DNA from: Toxonevra muliebris
Taxonomy: Eukaryota; Arthropoda; Insecta; Diptera; Pallopteridae
Assembly (NCBI GenBank): GCA_963691655.1
Contig: OY829327.1
Location: forward strand, 65,298,079-65,362,078
DNA length: 64,000 bases
Direction: 5' to 3'
Part shown: positions 22,526 through 32,417 of the stretch, piece by piece
Layout of the letters: each line of letters starts with the position of its first letter
Numbering within the stretch: the stretch's first letter is position 1
The notes under the pieces: generated by a model
Databases searched by the model: none
Seen by the model: the letters and a program-made list of their open reading frames with translations, nothing else
What the model was told of the DNA's origin: nothing
Program-made: the position numbers and the translations under genes

Positions 22526-22705
22526 AGTCGTCGCCATACCGTAGTGGGTAGTGTGTTGGCCTATGAAAAGCTTTTCACTTCGCAGTTCGGATTCGGGGTA
22601 AAACTGTATGTCCCTTTTATTCGTGTAAAAACATAACTCACAAACGTGAATGGATTCGAAAAGCACTGTCTAGGCCCTGCATGGCTGTTGTGGCATTATA
22701 GTAGT
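22526..22705 (+). mobile_element. tRNA-derived SINE, copy 4 (TAG tail)
   Basis: Plus-strand head with ccgtagtgggtagtgtgttg (A box) and agttcggattcggg (B box), a body with cataactcacaaacgtgaat resembling copy 1, then gttgtggcattatagtagta as 3' tail. It lacks the middle core found in copies 1-3, so it may be a shorter variant or a deletion. The tail is the same trinucleotide repeat as copy 1. Confidence 0.65.
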
Positions 22706-23263
22706 AGTCGTTTTGGATGAAAATGAAATTTTTCTTAAATTAAAAATTTTTCGCAATTTTAAGAGTTTTGAATTAAAAATTGCCTTCAACGGAGCCAAAA
22801 ATACTTCAGAAAAACTTACAACAGAAAAACTTACAGAAAAGCTTACAACTCGGATACTATTTTGCTGCTGTACAGTGTTATCAATTATAATGAATTTGAA
22901 GAGTAAACATGATAAGTTTATATTCGGTATTCTAAAAAGTTTTAACATTATTAAACCTAGCTTACTCGAAACCACAAAAACGAAGTTATTTCCTTTTAAT
23001 TTTGCACGAATGTTATATGCGCAGATTTATACATATTTTCAGTTAAATGTAGTTTCTGTCTGTGTTTACTATAAGAAATAAAAACCTAAATATGGCGAGA
23101 TTATAACTGGCTAGCAGAAAAAGGTTCTTCTTCTCTCTTCTTTTTTTTATAGAATGTTTGGCTGTCAAATTTTTGTCTTTGTTAATTTTTTGGCTTTAAA
23201 ATTTTTCAAACGACCAAAGTTTATTCAATTTTAACGTGAAAAATTAAATTAATAATTTGAAAA

Positions 23264-23480
23264 ATGAGAAAATGTGCTATTTGTGGTAAAAAAAATTAGC
23301 TTGGACCATTTTTTGATGTTTCTAAAGATGAACGCAGGCGACAGCAGTGGAAAAAAATTAGTCACATAGAATTCCAGCTGATCGCTAAACTGCGCGGGAT
23401 CATTTCTTGCCGTCGGATTTTATAGTTGGCACAAAAGTAGTGGAATTGATCCCAAGGGCAATTCTCTTGGAATCTTTTTA
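23264..23480 (+). pseudogene. THAP-domain exon of a P-element-like transposon
   Basis: Starting at the ATG, MRKCAICGKKN is followed by a stop and then, in frame, LGPFFDVSKDERRRQQWKK; a shift later gives RDHFLPSDFIVGTK and VELIPRAI. This is the layout of a THAP zinc finger (C-x2-C, then the FP-type loop, W, C and H, and the AVPTIF-like end), the DNA-binding domain of P elements. P-element transposase parts lie 5.6-8.6 kb downstream, beyond nested insertions. The in-frame stop and shift show it is dead. Confidence 0.75.
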
Positions 23481-23889
23481 CAGACAGGGTAACAAAAATA
23501 TTCGTTAAATATATTGTACTATCCTTTAATATTGTAGCACACGCCAGTGTTGATATTTTAGGTGTAATTGTACATTTTTCCGCCCTTTTTCATCTTCAAG
23601 GTACTTTCGGGCCCTACCGAAGGATTTTAAGTACAATTTGGAATTTTTACACTTGTGAAAAAAAAAATCGGATTGTATGTGTTCTAACTGCGGTGCTTCT
23701 TACTGCTACACCAAAATTGGAGCATCGGTGCTGTTTATCTGTAAAAATTTTCAAGAACTTCTGATTTAGTTTTACATACTGGTAGACATTCGTTTATATG
23801 CACATCTCTTTTTGCCAAAACTTGTAACACAAAAGAATTCTGGTTGGTTAAAAAAACGTAGCATCATGGGTGCCCGGACATAACGCCCG

Positions 23890-24676
23890 CGACCACGTAT
23901 TGTATCTAAAATCTATTATGCTCTACGCTCACTTCGGTTTTCTGCTGTATATACTCCTCCCTCCTGCAGTTAGAGTTAACCTTGTAAAACAGTTAATTGT
24001 CCCCCATATTACTTATTTTAATGTTGTTTTTAGTAAACTAGACTCCGCTTCACAACGTAAACTTGCACTAGCGTTTAACAATGCGATTCGATATGCATAT
24101 GGGCTACAACGTTTTGACCATATATCTTATAGAGCTACTTGCATTCTTGGAGTTGAATTAACTGACTATTTGGACATTCGTAATTTAATTTTTCTGCACC
24201 GGATCATTCACTCCAAAACTCCAACATATTTGTATGATAAATTACAATTCTTCCACTCCACTAGGTCGCCTCAACTGGTTATTCCTAGGTTTAACCATCT
24301 TAATTCTGGCCGATTCTTTTTCATTAACGCCATTAGACTATGGAACTCACTTCCAACCCACCTTCAACGAATGGCTAATACAAGTAGCTTCAAGAATGCA
24401 GTCTTCCAACATTACTCCAAAACATTTTAACTCTTTAATTTTACATTTCTCACCTATACTTTTCTCTCTCTCACTCACTCCTTTTTATTTCTAACTATCT
24501 TTCTGTCTTCTATCCTAATTTTCAATAATTAATTTATAACTTTAGTTTATAAGTATTATGTATAGCATATAAGTTTGACTGTACTGTTTCCTTTTTTTAT
24601 ATTTTTTTAATCCTTGATGTACTTTAAAAGAACTAATTCTTATTGTACTACCGATTATAAATAAATAATAATAATA
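23890..24676 (+). pseudogene. LINE 3' part, RLWNSLP-type reverse transcriptase tail
   Basis: The frame (MPGH..., ends 24428; LINE homology from about 23905) carries IPHITYFNVVFSKLDSASQ, LALAFNNAIRYAYGL and INAIRLWNSLPTHLQ, the C-terminal blocks of Jockey-group/CR1-group LINE reverse transcriptases. It ends in an (AAT)n-type tail at about 24655-24676. It is 5'-truncated and lies just inside the left terminal repeat of the composite element. The first codons (MPGH) come from the terminal repeat, not the LINE. Confidence 0.75.
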
Positions 24677-24796
24677 CTTAATTCATGTCTATTCTATTCA
24701 AAGTATATTATAAGCAAGTGCTTATACCCACAAAATGGTACGACCGGGAATGTAGCGTCAATTAAATAATGACGATTATCAGCTTCAATATAGTTC

Positions 24797-24830
24797 TATT
24801 TTAAAAAAATCGCGCGATTTTTTTAAAATA
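24797..24830. repeat. Perfect 34-bp palindrome with TCGCGCGA core
   Basis: The core tcgcgcga (24810-24817) is extended by symmetric A and T runs and flanks on both sides. No related regulatory function is known to me. Confidence 0.9.
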
Positions 24831-26337
24831 TTTTAATTTTTTTTTTTCTAATCTTCCTTCAATCTTACATTTCAATTTATCTCAATAAATATCTTCGTTT
24901 ATTATTTGGAAAAGATTTCAGATCAGGCGCTCATTTCCATGCCATTTCCATTTACTATATGAGCATATTTTTCCCTTTTGTTTTTTTTTTAGGTTTACCC
25001 ATTCGCTTTCATACTAATGCACTATGGGTAAAACTCCCACATTTTTTCTATAGGGTAATTTCGCGTAGATTCCAAAAATGTTATTTATTTTTCGTGTCGA
25101 CTAGGTCTACTGAGATATTGAAAAAATAGCCTTATGGGGAGAATTAAGTATATAAAATTAGTATTCCGCTCCTCGGCACCTCTAAGAATCCTTAAAAAAA
25201 TAGCGAACTCTGCAAAAGTAAAGTATTGCTGCTTTGCGAAATTATTATCCAAAAAGAATGCTACGGCCTCATTAAGAGGAAACGGTGTCGGTAATTTGTG
25301 AGCAGTACTTCTCCAATTTTAGAAGCTCGGCTTGGGCACTGAATACAATTCTTCAGAACAGTTGCTAAATCTTTATTACCTAGTTTTCAAGCTGACGTAC
25401 TATCTGCAATAACCAATAAATTACATTCATTATGAGTTTGCTTGCACACTTTTAATGCATGTCTTCTTTTTCCACGGTCCGACTCCGACGATCCGAATGC
25501 CAGTTCTGGACGTCATTTTTCCACTTTTTCTCAATATCTTGGACATTCTTAAATAATGTCGTCTCTTGCGTTTTTGTAATGCCACCTAGATTAATATTTT
25601 GTAGCAAATAGCACTACAGAACGGAATCTTTCGCCTTTTTTTAATCATTTTCGAATGCCATATTTCAAATAATTTTTTATTTTCCATATGGTGCTTGTCT
25701 GGAAAAATTTAATTTTTTAAAGAGATGCAAGGAGATGCAGATCAAATTAGTTTACTTATATGCAGAATTAATTGCTTAAACAAAAAAAATATATCGAGTG
25801 TGGAGCAAAGTGGAGCGTTTTTTTATAGGCCTACCCAAAGTTTACTGAAAAAAAGTGATGAACGTAAGTAAGGTAAATCTGAACTTATTGCTAACACGAT
25901 GCAAATATTTAAAATTTAGTTTTCTTAACATTTATAGTGTCATCCGTTTTTTTTATGCACGAATATTGGGAACCCTTTTCTTTCAGGCACACTTAATTAT
26001 TTGTTTTTAAAAAATGTATTTCCAATTAAAATCTTAATTTCATACGCCTGCCGTTTAGCGTGATGTTTTAAAAACAAAACAAGTACTAGTCCGTTGGGTT
26101 TGGGGTGTCTACTTTACAAAAGGGTTAAAGGCATTGCTCTTTTGAAGATTTAAATTTTGAGGTTTTAGCCAGAAAAAGTAATCGATTTCCCAATAGTGTA
26201 ATGTCGAGAAAAACGGAAGAGTTTTTTATTTAAGAAAGCCAATTTGTGAAAAAGCCTGAAATAAAGCTGCATTTTCTTATACATGACAAATTGGTTTCGT
26301 TTTACTCTTGAAATTTTAATGAAAGATTCACAAAAAC
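24831..26337. other. Non-coding interior of the composite element
   Basis: AT-rich, with an unverified minus-strand coding-like patch near 25200-25560. Nothing else was identified. Confidence 0.35.
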
Positions 26338-26463
26338 GGTCATAACGCCCATTGGGTGTTATGACCTTTTTCGGGGCGGTCATAGCGCCTAAAATGATTT
26401 TGGGCGTTACAGCCATTCCTAGGGCGGTCATAACGCCAAAACTTTTTTTTGGGCGTTATGGCC
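26338..26463. repeat. Array of three hairpins at the right end of the element
   Basis: Hairpin 1 (26338-26366) has 13-bp arms with one wobble around att. Hairpin 2 (26378-26414) has imperfect 12-bp arms. Hairpin 3 (26426-26463) has 12-bp arms with one wobble. Each arm is a version of ggtcataacgcc, the same motif as in the terminal repeat. Confidence 0.85.
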
Positions 26464-26599
26464 GTTGGCGTTATGTCCGGGCACCGTTTATACGCATTCA
26501 GTAAAAAGTATACATTGAAATAAAAAAAAGTTATATTGCCATTTTAGTATGTATTTTGTGTAGCCTTCTTTGTTTTGAACGACTGAAAAAATTTGGCAT

Positions 26600-27228
26600 A
26601 GAGTCAACTAGCCTTTATAGGGTGTCTGACCCGATTTCACCTCAATACTGACGAATCGCGATTTTGAGTTCGATTACGCTGTTGTACTGTGAGTACACTT
26701 TGCCAGTAAGTATGCCCCAAACGTTTTCCATAGGGTCACAATCTTTTTCATAATAAGATACCAACACATTTTCTAATAACTCCTTGTAGGTTTCGGAGTT
26801 CATTTTTGTTGTGATGAATCACATTTGTGTAGCTCCAAAATACGAAAAGGCTCCCCAAACCATTACAGTTCCTCCACCGAAATAGCATTTAGAACGTACT
26901 ACGTAGTGTTTGTTCAAAGCATGCCAATAACAAGTGTAACAGTCCAGCCCCTCTAGATTAAAGTTTTTTCATCCGAAAAAATAACATTTCACTATTCTTA
27001 ACGCCAGTACATGTATCTGCGAGCAAACCCCAATCACTTGATCTTATGAGCATCAGTCAAGCGTGGTTTTCCATTTGGTTTTGTCGAGTTTTTGCGCTTA
27101 AAACTCGTATGACATGTCGGAGAGTGACGAAAATCCAATTTATCCTTGATATGTCGAGCAGATAACAGATTTTGTGTTCCCTCGTAGCGGATTTGTCCTT
27201 TATGGCGCAGTTGGACTTTTAGCGTCAT
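26600..27228 (-). pseudogene. Tc1-family transposase relic
   Basis: Minus-strand blocks in order: a region with LLSARHIKDKLDF and KPRLTDAHKIK (27034-27228), then FNLEGLDCY, GGGTVMVWGAFSYFG, TYKELLENVLV and CDPMENVWGILTGKV further down. These match the middle to C-terminal part of Tc1-type DD34E transposases, including WGAFS and the ENVWG region. Several stops and shifts are present. No terminal repeats were found. It is a DNA-transposon relic sitting between the composite element and the LINE at 27400. Confidence 0.75.
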
Positions 27229-27399
27229 ATTGGTTGCTTTCTCCTGCCGATTGTGTTCGCAATTTACCTGTTGGAATAATTCGCGTCTCTCAAAATTCTG
27301 ATTATTTGCTGTTCAGAATAAGTCAGCTTTGCACACTTACCCATGGCTATAAAATCAATGAGCTTAACGTATTTGAATTCTGTGGAAAATTATATCATA

Positions 27400-28830
27400 C
27401 CTCTTTTATCCTATCAATATCAACAATGGCACACACTCGATGGACCACATGCTGTGGTTTATACGGTATTCCAAACATCGTCCTTCAAGAAACAACCAGA
27501 AATCTTCGTCAAACTGTACACTGCTTGTGTAACAGAGGGACAGTTTCCAATCTCATGGAAGCTACAACGATTAGTCCTTATTCCAAAAGGTCTTAATATC
27601 GAACGCTATGTATGCTGGACACTGCAGGAATAGGGTTTGAAAGTATTATATGCTCCCGCTTATAAGATCACACAGAAGGCATGCCTAGTCTATCCCAATG
27701 TCAATATGGATTTAGGAAAAAAAGAAGAACCATTGACGCCATAGACGCAGTGTGCAATCTGGCTCGCAATGCAATGACTGGAAAGAGATGGAGAGAGGGT
27801 ACTAAGCAATACTGCGCAGTTGTAACCCTAGATGTTAAAAACGCATTTAACTCCGCCAAGTGGGAATATGTATTAAGTGCTCTTGATGACTTTGACACTA
27901 CCTTCTTCGGTTAATAAAAAATTATTTTAAAGATAGAACGTTGATTTACGACACTGAAACGGGTCCAAACCGTATGGAGTAACAGGAGGAGTCCCCCAGG
28001 GTTCGGTCCTACGTCCATTGTGATGTATGACGGTGTTTTACGAGTCCATATCCAAGAAGATGTAGAGATCATTTGCTATGCAGACGATATTGCAATAATG
28101 GCAGTAGTAAAAACCATTGAAAAAGTTGCATCTAAGTGCAATGAAACAGTAAAAAGTATTAAAACATGGCTGCAGAAGACTGGGCTTCAGCTGGCAGACC
28201 ACAAAACCGAAGCAGTGCTCATGACAGTCGCAAAAGAATGGAGCAATTGAACATAAAAATTGGTGGACATGACATTCTGTCCAGTCCATACATCAAGTAC
28301 CTTGGCGTTCTCCTAGATCACAGGTTAGCTTTCAAAGATCACATCAGATACGAAAGTGAAAAAGCATCACTAGTAAGCACTGGGTTAGCAAGACTAATGC
28401 CAAATATTGGTTGCCCCAAACAGCCGATAAGGAACCTGCTAGCAGCTGTAAGCAAATCCACGCTAATGTACGCCGCGCCAGTATGGGCGTCAGCTACCAA
28501 CCGCAAGTCCTACTTAACGGATGCTATATCTGTGCACAGGCTAACATTGATAAGGGTATGCTGCACATTTCGGACCGTTGCCGCTGAAGCTTCTGGTGTA
28601 ATAGCGTGCCGATGGCCAATCGACATTGAAGTAAATAAAGCCGCATCACTGCATAACTTGTGGGGTGGAAACCGGGAACTTGTGGTAGCCGACTGTCTAA
28701 AAGAGTGGCAGCTTACGTGGGATACCAGTACAGTACCAGTTGGACTCATGTTTTAATACCGTATATAAAGCCGTGAATAGCAAGGAATCCCTCAATTGGC
28801 CGCAAGGGTCAAACGGGACAGAGAGATTCA
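27400..28830 (+). pseudogene. R1-clade LINE reverse transcriptase, decayed
   Basis: In order on plus: PNIVLQ-type start and WKLQRLVLIPKG, QYGFRKKRRTIDAIDAV, VTLDVKNAFNSAKWEYVL (27681-27914), VTGGVPQGSVL (near 27975), YADDIAIMA (near 28080), YIKYLGVLLDHRLAFKDHI and the tail with FRTVAAEASGVIAC (28166-28756). The YADD catalytic box is seen. At least four frame breaks occur. It is the same clade as the copy at 11767-12804, which has FRTVSDDAILVIAG at the matching place. Ends and tail are unclear. Confidence 0.8.
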
Positions 28831-28888
28831 GGAGGTAGTTTCAGTACGTAAGTACACTGGAGTGTGAATCGTGCATGCTGTACAGCAC

Positions 28889-29040
28889 GGGTCTGCCAGT
28901 ATCTATGAAAATTTCCCCGACATTGTATACAAAAAAAAAACACATGGTGTATGGAAACCTTTCTAGTGCGGCCAGCTCGAATTTATTCGTAAATACTTCT
29001 AATGATAACGCTTTCTTCTTTTTTACAGAGTAAGTGTAAG
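28889..29040 (+). pseudogene. P-like relic, linker exon copy 1
   Basis: An open stretch ends FFFFTE and is followed by a splice-donor-like gagtaagtg at 29030-29038. The same exon end recurs at 30225-30233 and the following intron sequence is also repeated. It probably encodes the linker between the THAP and coiled-coil parts of a P-like transposase, or a duplicated cassette of it. The call rests on position and the repeat, not on a domain. Confidence 0.35.
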
Positions 29041-29161
29041 AAACTCCCAATCGGAGTTTTCTTCCATATTTTTCGAATCTATGTCAATTCATATTTTAAA
29101 CAATTATTTCATTATTATAGGACGAACATAGCGCAGTTAGATGAGAACGCTGATGTGCAAT

Positions 29162-30041
29162 TAGGGTAGCCAGATTTTTGAACTGCAAAATCAGTACATT
29201 AGACGTTGGAAAGCAGTGAAAATCAGTACAGTCTTTATGCTTTTATTACCTAGTAATTTCAATGTAATATAGTGATATAAATGTCCTGAAACTTTTTCTC
29301 CGATTTTGTGTGTTCATTTTACATTTTTTTCTTCGTCAGTAGGCAATGTTGATTACAAATTGATTTCACTCATTTAAAAACTTAAGTTAATCGACTTTTC
29401 TTCAAGCAAATATTGATTTTCTCCTCTCGATAGCAGCAACACGTACAGTACTGTGCAAAACAAAAGCAACTAATCTTGGCATACCATACCTATTACGTTT
29501 TTATGACGTTTGTTAATTTTTATTTAAAAGAAAGTGGATTTAATTTGTTCTTAAATGATCAAATTATATAATGAAAAACTAAAAAGTTAGAAAAAAATGT
29601 GTGTTTCGAGTAGATTTCATGTGAAAATATTTCACAGATGTGAATCAATGAATGTAAATAAGGAATACCATCAAATTTCTTTTTAAATAATTTTTTTGGA
29701 AATTTTTTTCAAACTTTTAAGTTTTCCATTATATAATTTAAAAATTTAAGAACAAATTAAATCCACTTTCTTTTAAATAAAAATTAACGAGAGTCATAAA
29801 AACGTAATAAGTATGGTATGCCAAGATTCGTTGCTTTTGTTTTGCACAGTACTGTATGTATTTTTTATTTTTTTTTTTTTTTTGTGAACAATCAGAAAAA
29901 GAAACAAGCAGTGAGACAGGTGAGACTGTCTGCAAAAACGATTTTAAGACCATTAAGGTTAAGAATTTGAAAAAATCAGTACAATATACAAAATTCCGTA
30001 TTTTAAAAAAAATATCAAATCAGTACGTCTGGCAATACCTA
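29162..30041. mobile_element. hAT-like non-autonomous element, family B copy 2
   Basis: Starts tagggtagccagatttttga, ends, inverted, in taggtattgccagac, with the perfect 8-bp duplication tgtgcaat (29154-29161 and 30042-30049). It is colinear with 4296-4851 except for the MITE at 29446-29854. It is inserted between duplicated segments of the P-like relic. No transposase. Confidence 0.9.
29446..29854. mobile_element. Tc1/mariner-type MITE inside the family B element
   Basis: Terminal inverted repeats of about 170 bp begin cagtactgtgcaaaacaaaa; the outer 25 bp are perfectly matched. TA is duplicated at 29444-29445 and 29855-29856. The homologous place in copy 1 reads gcgtatgtatttt with a single TA, the empty site. 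The element has no transposase and could fold into one long hairpin. Confidence 0.9.
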
Positions 30042-30460
30042 TGTGCAATACATAAATTGCGATTTGCAAACAGAGTAAATTTGTTAATGCATTACAATAA
30101 AATGTTCTCTGCATTTTTAAAACACCTAACATGTGTATTTTCGAGCATTGCTTTGATTATATCATCTTCTGGTGATGATGGCTTTTACTCATTAGCAAAT
30201 GCTTCTGGTGGTGATGGGTTCCATACAGAGTAAGTGTAAGCAAACTACAAAGAATATTTGCATTTTAGCCGGCTCAAGTGGAGTCTTTCCTTCTTATAAT
30301 TATTTTTTCATTACTCAAGAACAAGCACAGTGTAGTTAAATGAGCTCGCTAAAGTTGCGTACATGGATTTCGATACGCAAACCGAGTAAGTTCGTTAGTG
30401 CATTACAATAAAATGTTCTCTGCATTTTTATAATACCTAACGTGTGTATTTTTTTATTAT
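30042..30460 (+). repeat. Imperfect tandem duplication in the P-like relic
   Basis: Two blocks, about 30052-30140 and 30362-30452, share caaacagagtaaatttgtta-like, gcattacaataaaatgttct and ctgcattttt-like sequences. Before each is another shared segment, 29030-29161 and 30225-30360, starting at the donor agagtaagtgtaag. Together they show a tandem duplication of one exon end plus intron, later interrupted by the hAT-like element at 29162. Confidence 0.7.
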
Positions 30461-30779
30461 TTCCAGAGTGGGTTTGGAAAATTTCAAACTCAAAACCGAA
30501 ATTAAAAAGTTGCGCAATGAAAACGCGAAGTTAAAGAAAGAAGTGGAGAGTGTCAAGCCATTTAGGCACGTTTCTTTATCAAGTAAAATTAAAGTATTGT
30601 TATTACAGAAAAGAACATTCAGTGGCATTGGGAAGATATTTCCAACGATATCTGCTTACACGCTGCTGGGCCAAGAGCGTACAGTAATTTGTATGATAAA
30701 GGCTTTCCGCTACCTCGTGTTTCAACTTTGCAACGATAGGCTCGCAATGTCGATGTGGGAGTGCCCAAAGTTTCGCTAG
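30444..30779 (+). pseudogene. P-like relic, coiled-coil exon
   Basis: After an acceptor-like ttattatttccag (ends at 30465), the frame runs LENFKLKTEIKKLRNENAKL and on to KEVESVK, a heptad-type coiled coil, then SSKIKVLLLQKRTFSGIGK. P-element transposases have a THAP domain followed by a leucine-zipper/coiled-coil dimerisation region, and the position fits. It ends at a stop at 30779; a shift continues to DFMGGTTDLTKEDKLCV. Confidence 0.65.
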
Positions 30780-31090
30780 ATTTCATGGGTGGCACAACCG
30801 ATCTTACAAAAGAAGATAAGCTCTGTGTCTCTCATTCGATGAGATGAAAGTCGCCGAAACTTATGAGTACGATGCAGTAAAAGATTGCGTCAGAAAGCCA
30901 GTGAACTATGTGCAAGTTGTCATGGCCCGAGGTTTGCGGAAGTCATGGAAGCAGCCAATTTTTTTTGATTGCAACTGCAAACTTTCTAAAGATATAATAT
31001 TCGAAATAGTATTGTTGCTACATGATGCCGGTTACCCGGTAGTTGCAATGGTGAGTGTTATGGGTCCTACTAATCGTAAATTGTAGACAA
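30780..31090 (+). pseudogene. P-like transposase, catalytic N-part
   Basis: The shifted piece TDLTKEDKLCV is followed by DEMKVAETYEYDAVK, YVQVVMARGLRKSWKQPI, FFDCNCKLSKDIIFEI and GYPVVAMVSVMGPTNRKL, the recognisable core of P-superfamily transposases (FDEMKV, VMARGL, WKQP and MGPTNR). These include catalytic acidic positions of the RNase H-like fold. A stop follows RKL, and a donor-like gaggtaacaa lies close behind it. Confidence 0.85.
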
Positions 31091-31134
31091 GCCTGGAGGT
31101 AACAATACGTAATTAGTTTCCAAATAACAAATGT

Positions 31135-31900
31135 TTCAGATCATCCTTGGTTTCACAATCCTGTCAACGACGATGAAAAGTTTTTTGTATTTGCTGATGC
31201 ACCTCATCTGCTTCAGCTTATAAGCAAAAATTTCCTCGATACGGGCTTAGTGTGCAACAATTCTTTACTCACAAGTAGGACCATTGCGGAATTGCTTCAG
31301 CTGGTTTCAAAATCGGATTATTAATTATATCTAAATTAACAGAAAAGCACTTATCGGTGAAAGGAGTAGGTATATAAAGGATTTGGTAGATTAAAAAAAA
31401 AACAAAAGTATTTAGAAACAATTTTTTTCATAAACTTTTAGGCAGACAAAAAGTTAAGATATGATATACGTCGCTGTTGCACTCCTAGTAAGCAGCTTTA
31501 TAAGCCATAACCGCTGATTTCATTTAGCTAGTAAACGACTGGTTTGACATATTAAATTCATCTTTGAAACTGTTTAATTTCCCTGGAATGGTAAGAAAAC
31601 ATTTTTTTAACTTGAAACGGAGCTAATAATTTTATTTTCTCAAAAACCCTATGGTTTGGAGCTTCCTCAACAAGAAGATGTTTTGACTCGGAATCAACTC
31701 ATATCCTCTTCAATCATACCTGAAAAAAAAGTACTTAACACAAATGCATCTTTGGCGCAACTTCATGTGTACCTCATGGAAAGGTATGACATGAAGTTTT
31801 TGCGCAAAGTATGTTTGAATGACCACCCGAAACCTATGGAGTTAAAATTCAGGATGAGAAAGTACATTTCGCGTAACTATGTCTTTTCTCTGTAAACTAA
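31135..31900 (+). pseudogene. P-like transposase, C-terminal exons
   Basis: After an acceptor atgtttcag (ends 31139) the frame reads DHPWFHNPVNDDEKFFVFADAPHLLQL, then TSRTIAELLQLVSKSDY, a P-type block. Later come GRQKVRYDIRR after an acceptor-like cttttag (31441), NDWFDILNSSLKLFN-like coding with breaks (around 31530-31590), LELPQQEDVLTRNQLISSS and NDHPKPMELKFRMRKYI (frame 31656-31895). Short AT-rich pieces with donor- and acceptor-like ends separate them, so introns are retained; some are damaged. The middle-to-end part seems internally deleted. Confidence 0.75.
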
Positions 31901-32417
31901 AAAGTGATTTGTTGTAAAACCGAGTAGTAAAGAGCGAATTTTCTACGCATAATTTATTTTTTTGTAACAGCAAAGGCACTCTAAATTTGTGCTAGTGTTT
32001 AAGCCACCCTTTCCTTTTTCTTAAGTCCCTATATAATTCAACAATACAACAACTAAGTAGCTATAGTTAAAATACAAGATAATGAATATAAAACAATAAA
32101 GACTTGATTTTACAAACAGCAATTAATCGCTTAATGCTTGATAAAGTTGTAATATAAGATATAAAATGTTGAATTTAAAAACAAAGATAGTTTTCCTATC
32201 TTTAACTAGATATAATTAGGGTTAACTTCAAATAAAAAAAAAACATTATTTTAACTAGATATAATGAAGTGACCCCTAAAGTTGATAATGAATTAAAAAT
32301 GAATTTCCAAGATCTGATAAAAAATATTAAAATGGTTTTTTATAAATTTCCTCAAATATTGCGTGAGTTTTTAAATAATGTAGCTAATTATTTCAAACTA
32401 TGGTTTCATTAAATATA
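31901..32417. other. No feature seen
   Basis: AT-rich DNA between the P-like relic and the Tc1-like element. The 3' terminus of the P-like element was not found. Confidence 0.4.

Larger units (their letters stand above)
23869..26485. mobile_element. Composite TIR element, 19-bp perfect ends
   Basis: The left end ggtgcccggacataacgcc (23869-23887) and the right end (26467-26485) are perfect inverted repeats. The 2.6 kb between them contains a LINE 3' part at the left end, then non-coding DNA and a hairpin array at the right. No target-site duplication could be matched. A stretch near 25200-25560 could hold eroded minus-strand coding DNA, which I cannot identify. The superfamily is unknown. Confidence 0.75.

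Noticed and set aside
22670..23081. Plus- and minus-strand frames of 100-122 codons
   Set aside because: They overlap on opposite strands, and the sequence is lysine/phenylalanine-rich AT-type with no domain.
25201..25560. Minus-strand coding-like patch with EKKWKND
   Set aside because: Too short and broken to identify; could be a MADF-like or transposase relic but I cannot support either.
27174..27596. 140-codon plus frame
   Set aside because: Its first half is antisense to the Tc1 relic and its second half is the wrong frame of the R1-like LINE.
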